Below, in pieces: positions 8,534 through 17,517 of a stretch of DNA of 64,000 nt. Source of the DNA: an uncultured Capnocytophaga sp. (GTDB taxonomy: Bacteria > Bacteroidota > Bacteroidia > Flavobacteriales > Flavobacteriaceae); NCBI RefSeq assembly GCF_937936315.1, contig NZ_CALGWU010000041.1, forward strand, positions 1-64,000, given 5' to 3'. The notes under the pieces were generated by a model that was not told the DNA's origin, did no database searches, and saw only the letters and a program-made list of their open reading frames with translations. The position numbers were made by a program, and so were the translations under genes. The first letter of the stretch is position 1, and the number at the start of each line of letters is the position of its first letter.

Positions 8534-10066
8534 TTACCAACCTGGGTTTTGTTGCCAATTGGCTTTTCCTTGTTCGTAGCGGATATCACTAGGAGGGATA
8601 GGCCAAGTCATTTTATAATTTCCAGCGGGGATATTGAGTTGATAATATTGATCGGCGGGGTCAGACACTATTGCATTTACATTTTGAGGAGTACCACGCA
8701 CCACGCCTAATCCCCAACGCTTGATATCGGCCATACGGAATCCTTCGAAGGCGAGTTCACGGTTGCGTTCGTTTTGTATTTCTGTCCATAGATCGGTATA
8801 GGTTATGCTACTAATACCTCGAGCGGCGCGTAGTCTATCTAAATAGATTTTAGCATTAGTTTGATCACCTTTTTTATAAGCAGCTTCAGCGGCTATGAGG
8901 TATATTTCGGCGATGCGGAATACCTTAGGGCGGTGGAGGTAGGTAGCGTCATCTCTGCTACTATTTTTTAATTCATCATTATCAGGATACTTAGAAACTA
9001 GGTAGATATCGTTGTATTTTGTGCTAGAATAGTTGGCAAACAATTTTTTGATATAGATATTTTTTCTAAAATCAGAATCGTCGAATAAATCTACGAATGA
9101 TTGAGTAGGGATTAATTTAGGATAATAGTAGAGTACTTTTTGTGTATAGTAACTTTTTTCTTCTCCTAAATATACGTCCATACCATTAGGTAATTCGGCT
9201 GTATTTCCTCTATCGTATCGTGCATATAGGCGTGTTATGGTTTCGGCGCTATCATCTTTTTCCCATACATTTTGCAAGGTAGAGGAGGCGGTAGTTAGAG
9301 GGTAAGTATTAGCTGAAATCAGTTGATTTGCAGCTTGATAAGCCCCATTCCAATCTTCTTTATAGAGTAAGACACGGGCTTTAAGAGCAGCTACAGCATC
9401 TTTAGAAAAGGTAGCTTTACCAGCGCTACCTGTTACATTAGCTAAGAGTTGTTCAGCGCGAGCTATATCGGCTAAGATAAACTCATAGGTTTCTTTTACA
9501 GAGCTTCTGTTAGGGAAGTCATTGATAGTAGGCTTGTCGAGCAAAGGCAATCCATACGCTGAATTTTCGTCGTAAGCGGGGCAGTAGTGTGTTACTAAGT
9601 AGGTGTAATAGAAAGCACGAGCCAAGTAGAGTTCTCCCATATTTTGGTTGATTTGAGTAGTAGAAGTTGCGGCTCCTTGTGCTGATATAGGGATGGTAGG
9701 GATACCTTCTAATCCTATATTGATATTTTGAATGGCATTGAAATAATTTTGCCAAATTGCAGCTATTACACTATTAGACGAGGTTAGTAAAGTCCAATTG
9801 TGTATTTCAGTAAGGAGGTCGGAGTTAGATGAGCGTCGTGCTAAGTTTGCGAAATCGGCTTGAGCATCGGTAGCATACATTGCTCTTCCGTATATATTGT
9901 TACGGAGAGAAGCATACATTCCATTTACCCAGAATTGTGCGTCTTGTAGACTTTTAAAAGAGTTTTTCTGACTGAGCTCTTTATAAGGTTCTTGATCAAG
10001 ACTGAAGCAAGCGTTCAACAAGAATGGGATCGTGATTAAAACGAGTATTTTATAAAAATTTTTCAT
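8534..10066 (-). CDS. SusD/RagB-family outer-membrane nutrient-binding lipoprotein
   Basis: The 510-residue protein starts with a lipoprotein signal ending FLLNAC, with Cys20 as the lipidated residue. It continues with the SusD pattern: helical TPR-like segments such as ELYLARAFYYTYLVTHY, ALKARVLLYKEDW, and a C-terminal RIAEIYLIAAEAAYKKGD and NERNRELAFEGFRMADIKRW. SusD proteins lie on top of the SusC transporter and help capture large nutrients. The gene follows SusC by 12 bases. No hydrolase is adjacent, so the substrate (glycan or peptide) cannot be assigned. Confidence 0.93.
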   Translation of the reverse strand: MKNFYKILVLITIPFLLNACFSLDQEPYKELSQKNSFKSLQDAQFWVNGMYASLRNNIYGRAMYATDAQADFANLARRSSNSDLLTEIHNWTLLTSSNSVIAAIWQNYFNAIQNINIGLEGIPTIPISAQGAATSTTQINQNMGELYLARAFYYTYLVTHYCPAYDENSAYGLPLLDKPTINDFPNRSSVKETYEFILADIARAEQLLANVTGSAGKATFSKDAVAALKARVLLYKEDWNGAYQAANQLISANTYPLTTASSTLQNVWEKDDSAETITRLYARYDRGNTAELPNGMDVYLGEEKSYYTQKVLYYYPKLIPTQSFVDLFDDSDFRKNIYIKKLFANYSSTKYNDIYLVSKYPDNDELKNSSRDDATYLHRPKVFRIAEIYLIAAEAAYKKGDQTNAKIYLDRLRAARGISSITYTDLWTEIQNERNRELAFEGFRMADIKRWGLGVVRGTPQNVNAIVSDPADQYYQLNIPAGNYKMTWPIPPSDIRYEQGKANWQQNPGW

Positions 10067-10078
10067 TGTTATATATTT

Positions 10079-13000
10079 TTAAAAGTTAAGATCTATACCC
10101 AGTGTGAATTGTCGAGAAGGGGGATAACCTCCTAAAGAGATTGCGCCTGATGATTCTGGGTCAGCACCTTCATATTTAGTGAGTGTAAAGATATTGCGAG
10201 CGGTAGTATAAATGCGTATACCTTCAAAGAATTTAATTTGGTCAATTATTTCTTTAGGCAATCGATAGCTAAGGCTGATGCTTTTCATGCGCATATACGA
10301 AGCATCTTGTATAAGTCGTGAATCCAAGCTATATATAAAAGTATCTGAATTTACTTTAGGGTGGCGGGTATCATCACCAGCTTGTTTCCAGTAGTCAAAT
10401 ACTTTTCTACTCATATTGTAGACTCCGAATCTACCAGGGTTTTCTACATATCTCATATCGTTATTTACTATGTATCTACCTAATGAGAAAGAGAAAGCCA
10501 TATCTAAGCTAAAGTTTTTATAACTAACATTCCATCCAAAACCTCCATTTACAGGAGCTTGCATTTTTTTGCCTGTAGTTTGTATTAATTTACTATCGTC
10601 ATAAGAGGTGGTTACGTTATTATCATCGGTTACTTGTTCCATACGGTCTGTACCTGGCACATAGTATTCGGTAAGACCTGTTGTAGGGTTTACTCCTTTG
10701 CGAATAACAGCTGCCCATTCTAATGGTCTACCTAATTTATAACCTACTCCTGAGCTAGTTCCTACATCAGATATTTTATTACCAAAAAGGGCAGTTACTT
10801 CTTGTTTGTTATAGTTTACGTTGAAATAAGGACGGATAGAGAGGTCGTTATTTTCACTTCTATACACTACTGATGAGAAAGTAAAATCGATTCCACGGTT
10901 GCGCATACCACCTGCGTTGTCATAGAACTGATTTTGTCCAGAAGTGGTATTGAGCTCTCGGCTAGAAAGCATATCATAGGTTTCGCGATCGTAGTATTCT
11001 ATATTAAAGGAAGTTCCTCGATCAATCACAATATTGAGGCCTACAGTAGTTTTACGTTGTTCTTCCCAGTGCAAATTAGGATTACCTAGGCGATAAATGG
11101 AATATGCCATATTTTGTTGGTAATAGCTATCGCCTTGAATAGTAGTAAGGTGATTGTAACTACCCCCTCCTGCATTACCTGATAGACCTGTACTAAAGCG
11201 TAAATTTAAATCAGTAAGCCATTTTACATTTTTCAAGAAGTTCTCTTGTTTGAGTTTCCACATAGCTCCTACAGCCCAGAAATTACCATAATGATTATTT
11301 TTACCAAAAGCTGATGAGCCATCACGGCGTACTGAAAGATCTAGAAAGTACTTACTACCATAAGAATATTCCAATCGACCAAAATAGGAATTAAAAGTAG
11401 TAGTAGACTTATCATCTTCTACTGTTTTGTTTTTATTACCATGTGAAAGAGTAGAAAGTCCATCGGAGGGTTGTCCATAAGTTACTACTGTTAATGATTT
11501 TGAGCTATTTTCAGTAGATTCTTGACCTAACAATACATTGAAATTATGTTGATTTCTTTTTCCTAATAGGAAACGATACTCTAATGTATTAGTAAGAGTT
11601 TTTCTAAGAGATCTACTGCTACTAAAGAGTGTATAGGGGTTAGTAGTAGGGCCAGGAGTGCGCTGTCTATAGATAATAAAAGAAGAAAGCTCTTTATTTT
11701 CTACATCTCCATAACCGTATTGTACACCTCCTTGTGTTTTGAACACCAAATTCTTAATGGGTTCAATAGTAACGAATCCTGAGGGCATAAAATCATCACT
11801 AATAGTGGATCTTGGGTGTTTTTCGGCATAGTACTCAGGATGATAAAAACCTAAGGAGGGGCTTATAATACTAGTAATATAGTCTTTTCTTTTTCCGTCG
11901 TCGTAAGTAGGAGAATAGAAAGGCAATGTATTCATACGTATGGTAGAGTCAGAGCCACTACCATCGCGTTCATTGTGTCCTGCTGCGAAAGAAATACCTG
12001 CTTTCAACCATTTTGTAATTTGAGTATTGACACTACCATTGAGAGTATAACGTTTGTAATCGGAAGAAGGGTTTGAGGTTCCTTCTTGTTTGAAATATCC
12101 CAAAGAGAGGTAATATGATGTGCTTTCAGTTCCTCCTGATAGAGAGACATCAGTTCGTGTAAGAGGCACAAAATCACGGAAAAAAACTTTATCCCAACGA
12201 GTATTATAAGGGTTTTCGGCTAATATTTTATTAGCAGCTGCTTCAGCTATTTCTCGTGTATTGCCCAATCTTGTCATTCCTGCTGCCGAGATAATAGAAG
12301 AAGGACTTCTTTCAAGCCAAAAATCCATATACTCGCGAGGTGTCATCATATCATCAAAGAATTTGCGACTAGCATTGGTAAGTGCTGAGAAACCGAGTTG
12401 ATTACTAATTGTAATATTAGTACGTTCGTTACGGCGTCCTTTTTTAGTAGTGATAAGTATCACCCCATTAGCGGCACGCGCTCCATAGATAGAAGTTGAA
12501 GCTGCATCTTTAAGCACTGTAATAGTTTCTATATCATTAGGATTGAAGTCACTCATCACACTGCTGCTCACTGCCACACCATCCATTATGTATAATGGAG
12601 TTTGATTTTGGTCACCTCTTAAAGCTCCTTGAAAGTTATTATAACCATGGATGAGAATTTCGCTATTACTACCAGGGCGACCAGAGCTTGTAGTAACTAC
12701 TACACCTGCTAAACGTCCTTGTAATGCGTCGGAAACACTAGCTACAGGAGTATTACTTACATCCTTGCCTTGCACTTGTGCTACTTGTGCTACCGTACGG
12801 CTAGCAACCTTAGGAGCTCCATAACCGGTAACCACCATCTCTTCAAGCTCTTGCACATCGTCTTTAAGAACAACATCCAATCGCTTAGAACTTGCTGTAA
12901 TTTTCTTTTCAACAGCTTTCATTCCCAAAAATGAATATTGCAAGACATCACCTACTTTCACTTGAATGCTGTACTTTCCATCCATATCGGTAGCAGCACC

Positions 13001-13150
13001 ATGCTGGGTACCTTTGATTAACACCAATACACCTAATAAAGGCTCTCCTTTTTCATCTTTTACAGTTCCTGTAACGTCTACATTTTGTGCTACCATTACA
13101 AAGGAAGCTGTTAAGAAGAAAAAACATGTGTAAAATAAATTTAGCTTCAT
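10079..13150 (-). CDS. SusC/RagA-family TonB-linked outer-membrane transporter
   Basis: From the ATG at 13150 the product has 1023 residues. It has a Sec signal, a carboxypeptidase-D-like domain (VTGTVKDEKGEPLLGVLV), a TonB-box region near EEMVVTGYG, the plug with the SusC signature (LQGRLAGVVVTTSSG, PLYIMDGVA, then NGVILITTKKG) and a 22-strand barrel ending in a terminal F. It imports nutrients with SusD in a TonB-dependent way. An upstream ATG at 13168 is possible but lies only about six bases from the expected transcription start. Substrate unknown. Confidence 0.93.
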   Translation of the reverse strand: MKLNLFYTCFFFLTASFVMVAQNVDVTGTVKDEKGEPLLGVLVLIKGTQHGAATDMDGKYSIQVKVGDVLQYSFLGMKAVEKKITASSKRLDVVLKDDVQELEEMVVTGYGAPKVASRTVAQVAQVQGKDVSNTPVASVSDALQGRLAGVVVTTSSGRPGSNSEILIHGYNNFQGALRGDQNQTPLYIMDGVAVSSSVMSDFNPNDIETITVLKDAASTSIYGARAANGVILITTKKGRRNERTNITISNQLGFSALTNASRKFFDDMMTPREYMDFWLERSPSSIISAAGMTRLGNTREIAEAAANKILAENPYNTRWDKVFFRDFVPLTRTDVSLSGGTESTSYYLSLGYFKQEGTSNPSSDYKRYTLNGSVNTQITKWLKAGISFAAGHNERDGSGSDSTIRMNTLPFYSPTYDDGKRKDYITSIISPSLGFYHPEYYAEKHPRSTISDDFMPSGFVTIEPIKNLVFKTQGGVQYGYGDVENKELSSFIIYRQRTPGPTTNPYTLFSSSRSLRKTLTNTLEYRFLLGKRNQHNFNVLLGQESTENSSKSLTVVTYGQPSDGLSTLSHGNKNKTVEDDKSTTTFNSYFGRLEYSYGSKYFLDLSVRRDGSSAFGKNNHYGNFWAVGAMWKLKQENFLKNVKWLTDLNLRFSTGLSGNAGGGSYNHLTTIQGDSYYQQNMAYSIYRLGNPNLHWEEQRKTTVGLNIVIDRGTSFNIEYYDRETYDMLSSRELNTTSGQNQFYDNAGGMRNRGIDFTFSSVVYRSENNDLSIRPYFNVNYNKQEVTALFGNKISDVGTSSGVGYKLGRPLEWAAVIRKGVNPTTGLTEYYVPGTDRMEQVTDDNNVTTSYDDSKLIQTTGKKMQAPVNGGFGWNVSYKNFSLDMAFSFSLGRYIVNNDMRYVENPGRFGVYNMSRKVFDYWKQAGDDTRHPKVNSDTFIYSLDSRLIQDASYMRMKSISLSYRLPKEIIDQIKFFEGIRIYTTARNIFTLTKYEGADPESSGAISLGGYPPSRQFTLGIDLNF

Positions 13151-13179
13151 TTTTTTGTTTTTAAACATTTTCTAGGGCG

Positions 13180-13209
13180 CAAAGATAATAATAATTTGCA
13201 AATTCGCAA
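13180..13209 (-). promoter_or_regulatory. Promoter of the SusC/SusD operon
   Basis: Minus-strand TTG (13209-13207), 19 bases, TATCTTTG (13187-13180). The short leader it implies favours the ATG at 13150. Confidence 0.75.
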
Positions 13210-13269
13210 ATTACAACTATTAATATTTAGCTACTAACAAACTAATGAAACTCACTGCTAATTAATAAT

Positions 13270-13300
13270 TTGGTTATTTGTTAATTACGCCGTACCTTTG
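13270..13300 (+). promoter_or_regulatory. Promoter of the nitroreductase-rlmN operon
   Basis: TTG (13270-13272), 20 bases, TACCTTTG (13293-13300). The last TTG of the motif is in frame with the nitroreductase and mimics a start codon; the real ATG is at 13328. Confidence 0.75.
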
Positions 13301-13327
13301 CCGCCTGAAACTAAAAAGACAATCACT

Positions 13328-13930
13328 ATGGATTTCCTACAATTAGCACAAAACCGCTACACTACTAAACACTACAGTTCTAAACGTGTGAGTGATAGTG
13401 ATATCGCTAAACTTAAAGAGATATTGCGTCTCACACCTTCGTCTATCAACTCACAGCCTTGGCAATTTGTTTTCATAAGCGATGAAGCTACCAAAGAGGC
13501 TTTCGCTAAGGTATCGTTCTTCAACGAAGAACGCATTAGGCAAGCAAGTCATTTAGTGGTATTTATGGCGAATAGTGCTTTGCCTTCATTTGAAGAAAAA
13601 CTCGCTAAAGCCTCTACCGAAGCAGGTGTTGGATTTTATCACAAAGTACAGAAACCTAAAGGAGATGTGAGCCTTTATGCGTGGATGAACAACCAAGTGT
13701 ATATCTCTTTAGGTTTTTTCCTCAGCGCTTGTGCTTCTATGGGCATTGATAGCACCCCTATGGAGGGCATTATCAATACTGAATACGACAAACTTTTAAA
13801 CGACTCTCAATACACTACACTCTTTGCTGTGGCAATAGGGTATCGCGACCCCGAGGACAGCAATCAGTTGCACTTGCACCCTAAATCGCGCTTGCCTTTA
13901 GAAGATGTAGTAAAGGATTTTAAATTATGA
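13328..13930 (+). CDS. NAD(P)H-dependent nitroreductase, NfsB-like
   Basis: The 200-residue flavoprotein starts MDFLQLAQNRYTTKHYSSKR, with the FMN phosphate-binding R-x-T-K-x-Y pattern. It continues with LTPSSINSQPWQFVFI, the usual nitroreductase loop, and a C-terminal AIGYRDPED motif. Such enzymes bind FMN and reduce nitro compounds, quinones or pteridines in the cytoplasm; the native substrate is not evident. Its stop overlaps the rlmN start by four bases. Confidence 0.88.
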   Translation: MDFLQLAQNRYTTKHYSSKRVSDSDIAKLKEILRLTPSSINSQPWQFVFISDEATKEAFAKVSFFNEERIRQASHLVVFMANSALPSFEEKLAKASTEAGVGFYHKVQKPKGDVSLYAWMNNQVYISLGFFLSACASMGIDSTPMEGIINTEYDKLLNDSQYTTLFAVAIGYRDPEDSNQLHLHPKSRLPLEDVVKDFKL

Positions 13931-14979
13931 TGCAAAAACGCGACATACGCGCTCTTACCAAGGAAGAACTCCGCACTTTTTTTGAGAGTAATGGCGACAA
14001 GGCTTTTCGCGGCAACCAAGTATATGAATGGTTGTGGCAGAAAGGCGTGCATACTTTCGAGGCGATGACCTCACTGCCAAAAGCTACACGTGAGATGCTC
14101 GCTGAACACTTCAGTATCAACCACATCAAAGTGGATGTGATGCAGCGCAGTAACGATGGTACCATCAAAAACGCTGTGCGCCTGCACGATGGTTTATTAG
14201 TAGAGTCGGTGTTGATTCCTACCGATACCCGCACCACTGCTTGCGTATCCAGCCAAGTGGGATGTAGCCTCAACTGTTCGTTTTGTGCGACTGCGCGCTT
14301 AAAACGTATGCGCAATCTCCTGCCCGATGAGATATTCGACCAAGTGAAGGTAATCGATGAGCAGAGTCGCGCTTTCTTTGGTCGTCCGCTTTCTAACATA
14401 GTGTTTATGGGAATGGGCGAACCGCTGATGAACTACAACAATGTACTAAAGGCTATTGACAAGATTACTTCACCTGAAGGCTTAGGAATGTCGCCTAAAC
14501 GCATTACGTTATCCACTTCGGGTATACCCAAATTGATAAAAAAGATGGCTGATGATGAGGTTAAATTCAAATTAGCTGTATCTTTGCACTCGGCTATCAG
14601 TAGTGTGCGCACAGGTATTATGCCTTTCAATGAACAATTCCCGTTAGAAGAACTACGCGACGCTTTGGCATATTGGTATCAAAAAACTAAAAACCGCATC
14701 ACCTACGAGTATGTGGTGTGGAAGGGTATCAACGACCAGAAAAAGGATGTAGAAGCGCTGATAAAATTCTGTAAGTTTGCTCCTTCTAAAGTGAATCTCA
14801 TTGAGTACAACCCCATAGATGATGGCGCGTTTCAACAAGCCGACCCTAAAGCACTTGAACTTTACCAAACAATGCTTGAAGCAGCAGGCATTACTGTAAC
14901 CGTGCGACACTCACGCGGTAAAGATATTGATGCTGCCTGCGGACAATTAGCGAATAAGAAAGTGAAAAGTGAAGAGTGA
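13927..14979 (+). CDS. rlmN: Dual-specificity 23S rRNA/tRNA adenine C2-methyltransferase
   Basis: The 350-residue radical SAM enzyme has the cluster-binding motif C113-x3-C117-x2-C120 in GCSLNCSFC. It has FMGMGEPLMNYN for SAM binding and the C-terminal methyl-accepting cysteine C338 in DAACGQL. It methylates A2503 of 23S rRNA and A37 of some tRNAs. ATG at 13927 overlaps the upstream stop (ATGA); a second ATG follows directly. The last codons (KVKSEE) fall in a GTGAAAAGTGAAGAG repeat that runs on past the stop, so the tail seems shaped by a simple repeat. Confidence 0.95.
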   Translation: MMQKRDIRALTKEELRTFFESNGDKAFRGNQVYEWLWQKGVHTFEAMTSLPKATREMLAEHFSINHIKVDVMQRSNDGTIKNAVRLHDGLLVESVLIPTDTRTTACVSSQVGCSLNCSFCATARLKRMRNLLPDEIFDQVKVIDEQSRAFFGRPLSNIVFMGMGEPLMNYNNVLKAIDKITSPEGLGMSPKRITLSTSGIPKLIKKMADDEVKFKLAVSLHSAISSVRTGIMPFNEQFPLEELRDALAYWYQKTKNRITYEYVVWKGINDQKKDVEALIKFCKFAPSKVNLIEYNPIDDGAFQQADPKALELYQTMLEAAGITVTVRHSRGKDIDAACGQLANKKVKSEE

Positions 14980-15082
14980 AAAGTGGTATAACATTTGTGT
15001 TGCATCACTTATTGTCATAAGAATCTATCACATATCCAGCTACGCCAACTCACTAACTTTACCTGTTACCTAAAACCTGAAC

Positions 15083-16414
15083 ATGGAAGTATTTTTAATA
15101 AAAGCGGCTCAACTAATTCTGAGTCTTTCAATTTTAGTAGTCCTACACGAATTAGGACATTTTATCCCTGCTAAACTCTTCAAAACAAGAGTAGAAAAGT
15201 TTTTTCTTTTCTTTGATGTGAAGTTTTCCCTCTTCAAAAAGAAGATAGGTGAAACTGTATACGGCATCGGGTGGCTACCACTGGGTGGCTATGTGAAGAT
15301 TGCCGGTATGATTGATGAGAGTATGGACAAAGAGCAAATGGCACAACCTCCACAGCCGTGGGAGTTCCGCTCTAAACCTGCGTGGCAACGCCTTATCATT
15401 ATGATAGGTGGGGTAACCGTGAATTTGCTCTTAGGATTCTTTATTTACTCAATGATTCTCTTCGCTTGGGGACAAGATTACCTCAAACCCGAAGGTGTGA
15501 AAGATGGTTTTGCAGTTACTCGCACTATGCGCACTTATGGTTTCCAAAATGGCGACATTGTAACCGCTATCGATGGCAAGCCTTTGGAGAATGTATTGGA
15601 AGCCAGCAAACACATTTTGTTGCGCGACCCCAAACAGATTACAGTACAAGGCATTGACGGCAATACACGCACTCTTTCTCTCCCCGAAAATATAGGTAAA
15701 ACTCTTTATTTACACGGTGAAACCGCTCCTTTTAGCATCAAAACAAAAGCTATTATCGATACCGTTATAGCCGAAATGCCAGCAGCTAAAGCAGGCTTGC
15801 AAAAAGGCGACAAACTGGTAAACATTGGTGGAGAACCTATCTACTACTTTTCGGACGTACCTCCAGCCCTTACAATGGCTCCTGAGGGTACTCCCGTGAG
15901 TGTGACGATAGAACGCGATGGAGTAGCCAAAGAACTAAAAATAGTCCTCGGCGAAAAGAAAAAAATGGGAATTTCGGCAGGACAACGAGAAGGCGAAATA
16001 CAGCTTTCGCATAAAAACTACTCTTTAGGAGCAGCCTTAAGTCACGGAACTGCCTATGGTTACAATGTATTGCGCGACTATGTTTCTCAATTTAAATTTG
16101 TATTCACCAAAAAAGGAGCAAGTGAAGTAGGAGGCTTTGGCTCTATAGGCAAACTTTTCCAAGATAATTGGAACTGGCTTTCTTTCTGGCAAATCACTGC
16201 CTTCCTCTCTATCGCTTTAGCCTTTATGAATATCTTGCCTATACCTGCTTTAGACGGCGGACACGTGGTATTCCTCCTCTACGAAATGGTAACAGGTAGA
16301 GCTCCTAATCAAAAAGTATTAGAATACGCTCAAATGGTAGGATTTGTAATCCTCATAGCTATCTTGCTATATGCTAATGGTAGCGACTTGTATAGAGCAA
16401 TATTTAACAGGTAA
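15083..16414 (+). CDS. rseP: Site-2 intramembrane metalloprotease RseP family
   Basis: The 443-residue membrane protease has the zinc site H22-E23-x2-H26 (LHELGHFIPA) in its first helix, two PDZ-like domains (about 130-200 and 210-290; AAKAGLQKGDKLVNIGGE is typical of the second) and the third ligand region NILPIPALDGGH with D391. RseP cleaves anti-sigma factors and signal-peptide remnants within the membrane. It is followed by GGTAAGA repeats and a small secreted protein. Confidence 0.94.
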   Translation: MEVFLIKAAQLILSLSILVVLHELGHFIPAKLFKTRVEKFFLFFDVKFSLFKKKIGETVYGIGWLPLGGYVKIAGMIDESMDKEQMAQPPQPWEFRSKPAWQRLIIMIGGVTVNLLLGFFIYSMILFAWGQDYLKPEGVKDGFAVTRTMRTYGFQNGDIVTAIDGKPLENVLEASKHILLRDPKQITVQGIDGNTRTLSLPENIGKTLYLHGETAPFSIKTKAIIDTVIAEMPAAKAGLQKGDKLVNIGGEPIYYFSDVPPALTMAPEGTPVSVTIERDGVAKELKIVLGEKKKMGISAGQREGEIQLSHKNYSLGAALSHGTAYGYNVLRDYVSQFKFVFTKKGASEVGGFGSIGKLFQDNWNWLSFWQITAFLSIALAFMNILPIPALDGGHVVFLLYEMVTGRAPNQKVLEYAQMVGFVILIAILLYANGSDLYRAIFNR

Positions 16415-16430
16415 GAGGTAAGAGGTAAGA
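16409..16430. repeat. GGTAAGA tandem repeat after rseP
   Basis: Three copies of the 7-mer GGTAAGA begin at the last codon of rseP and fill the space before the next gene. The same unit occurs downstream of SusD and near the CDF transporter. Confidence 0.6.
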
Positions 16431-16442
16431 CTTATAGACTAA

Positions 16443-16928
16443 ATGAAACACATCTACTTCATCATATTATTCTTGAGTTTGGGGGCTCTGCAAGCGCAGA
16501 GCCTTGAAAAGGTGCGCGCTGCCTATATTACAGCTTCCGATAGCAAAGAGAACGCTACAGCTTTTGCAGAGCTGATAGCCAATGCTCCCACTACCGATGT
16601 GGTACTAAGTGCCTATAAAGGGGCGAGCAAAATGATACTGGCTAAATTTGGAGGTGGCAGAGTTGCCCTACTCAAAGAGGGCAAACCGCTGTTAGAAAAC
16701 GCCCTCAAACAGCAACCTCAAAATACTGAACTTCACCTCATACGCCTCAGTGTACAAGAACACTTGCCCAAAGTAGTGCCTTATCGCAACAATATCACTG
16801 CCGATAAGGATTTTATACTCGCACACTACGCTCAGCAATCCCCTGAACTACAAAAACATATAGCAGGATTTGTGAAGAAGTCGAAAGTGTTTAACGATGA
16901 AGAGAAAAAGAAGTTAAATTTGCAATAA
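16443..16928 (+). CDS. Secreted hypothetical protein, helical
   Basis: The 161-residue protein has a clear Sec signal (MKHIYFIILFLSLGALQAQS, cleavage after QA-Q region). The mature part is helical and reads like TPR-type repeats (LLENALKQQPQNTELHLIRL). No catalytic residues stand out. It follows rseP closely and may be co-transcribed. This kind of short periplasmic helical protein is common in Bacteroidetes; the function is unknown. Confidence 0.75.
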   Translation: MKHIYFIILFLSLGALQAQSLEKVRAAYITASDSKENATAFAELIANAPTTDVVLSAYKGASKMILAKFGGGRVALLKEGKPLLENALKQQPQNTELHLIRLSVQEHLPKVVPYRNNITADKDFILAHYAQQSPELQKHIAGFVKKSKVFNDEEKKKLNLQ

Positions 16929-16940
16929 ACTCATAAAAAT

Positions 16941-17174
16941 ATGGAACTTACTATAAATATCAATGCGCAACCATCTAAAATAGAGGCTTTTATAAATTTT
17001 ATAAAATCTCTTGATTTTATAGAAGTTACTAATATTAAAAAGAGTGAAGAAACTTTAAATCCACAACAGAAAAAGTTTAAGAAAAAACTTTTTAATGCTT
17101 TAAATGAGCTAAATGAAGCAAGAGAGGGTAAAGTAAAATTAGGTAATTTAGACGATTTACTCAATGAAATATAA
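16941..17174 (+). CDS. Putative antitoxin of a type II toxin-antitoxin pair
   Basis: The 77-residue lysine- and glutamate-rich protein stands just before a RelE/ParE-like toxin and overlaps it by 11 bases, the usual antitoxin-first order. The C-terminal half (LFNALNELNEAREGKVKLGN) ends with the 'G K x K L x (N/S) x (D/E) (D/E) L L' segment seen at the end of many RelE-partner antitoxins, where it wraps the toxin. The N-terminus lacks an obvious DNA-binding motif. Assignment rests mainly on the gene pair. Confidence 0.75.
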   Translation: MELTININAQPSKIEAFINFIKSLDFIEVTNIKKSEETLNPQQKKFKKKLFNALNELNEAREGKVKLGNLDDLLNEI

Positions 17175-17517
17175 GTTTGGATATATACCTTCTTTTGCAA
17201 AGGAATTAAAGGCTTTATGTAAAAAACACAAAAGTTTAAAGAAGGATTTTGAGGCATTAAAAGAAGAAATTGAAACAAATCCTAATATAGGAGTATCATT
17301 AGGTGAAGGATTGAGAAAAATACGACTAAACATAAGCAGTAAAAACAAAGGAAAAAGTGGTGGAGCAAGAGTAATTACTCACGAAATATTAGTAGAAATA
17401 GACTGTCAAGAAACTATGTCGGTGGCATTCATTTCTATTTATGACAAATCAGAATATGATACAGTTGATTTGGATATTGTTAAAAAATTAGTTGAAGAAT
17501 ATCGTGGAGAAGAATAA
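17164..17517 (+). CDS. RelE/ParE-family toxin
   Basis: The 117-residue basic protein shows the RelE/ParE fold pattern: FGYIPSFAKELKALCKKHKSLKKD helices (shown in part), then IRLNISSKNKGKSGGARVIT, where the KGKSGGARV segment is typical of a RelE-like group with an Arg-bearing strand, and VAFISIYDKSEYD near the end. Such toxins cleave mRNA at the ribosome or poison gyrase. The pair sits between a secreted protein and a glycosyltransferase and is A+T-richer than both, which suits a mobile insertion. Confidence 0.82.
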   Translation: MKYKFGYIPSFAKELKALCKKHKSLKKDFEALKEEIETNPNIGVSLGEGLRKIRLNISSKNKGKSGGARVITHEILVEIDCQETMSVAFISIYDKSEYDTVDLDIVKKLVEEYRGEE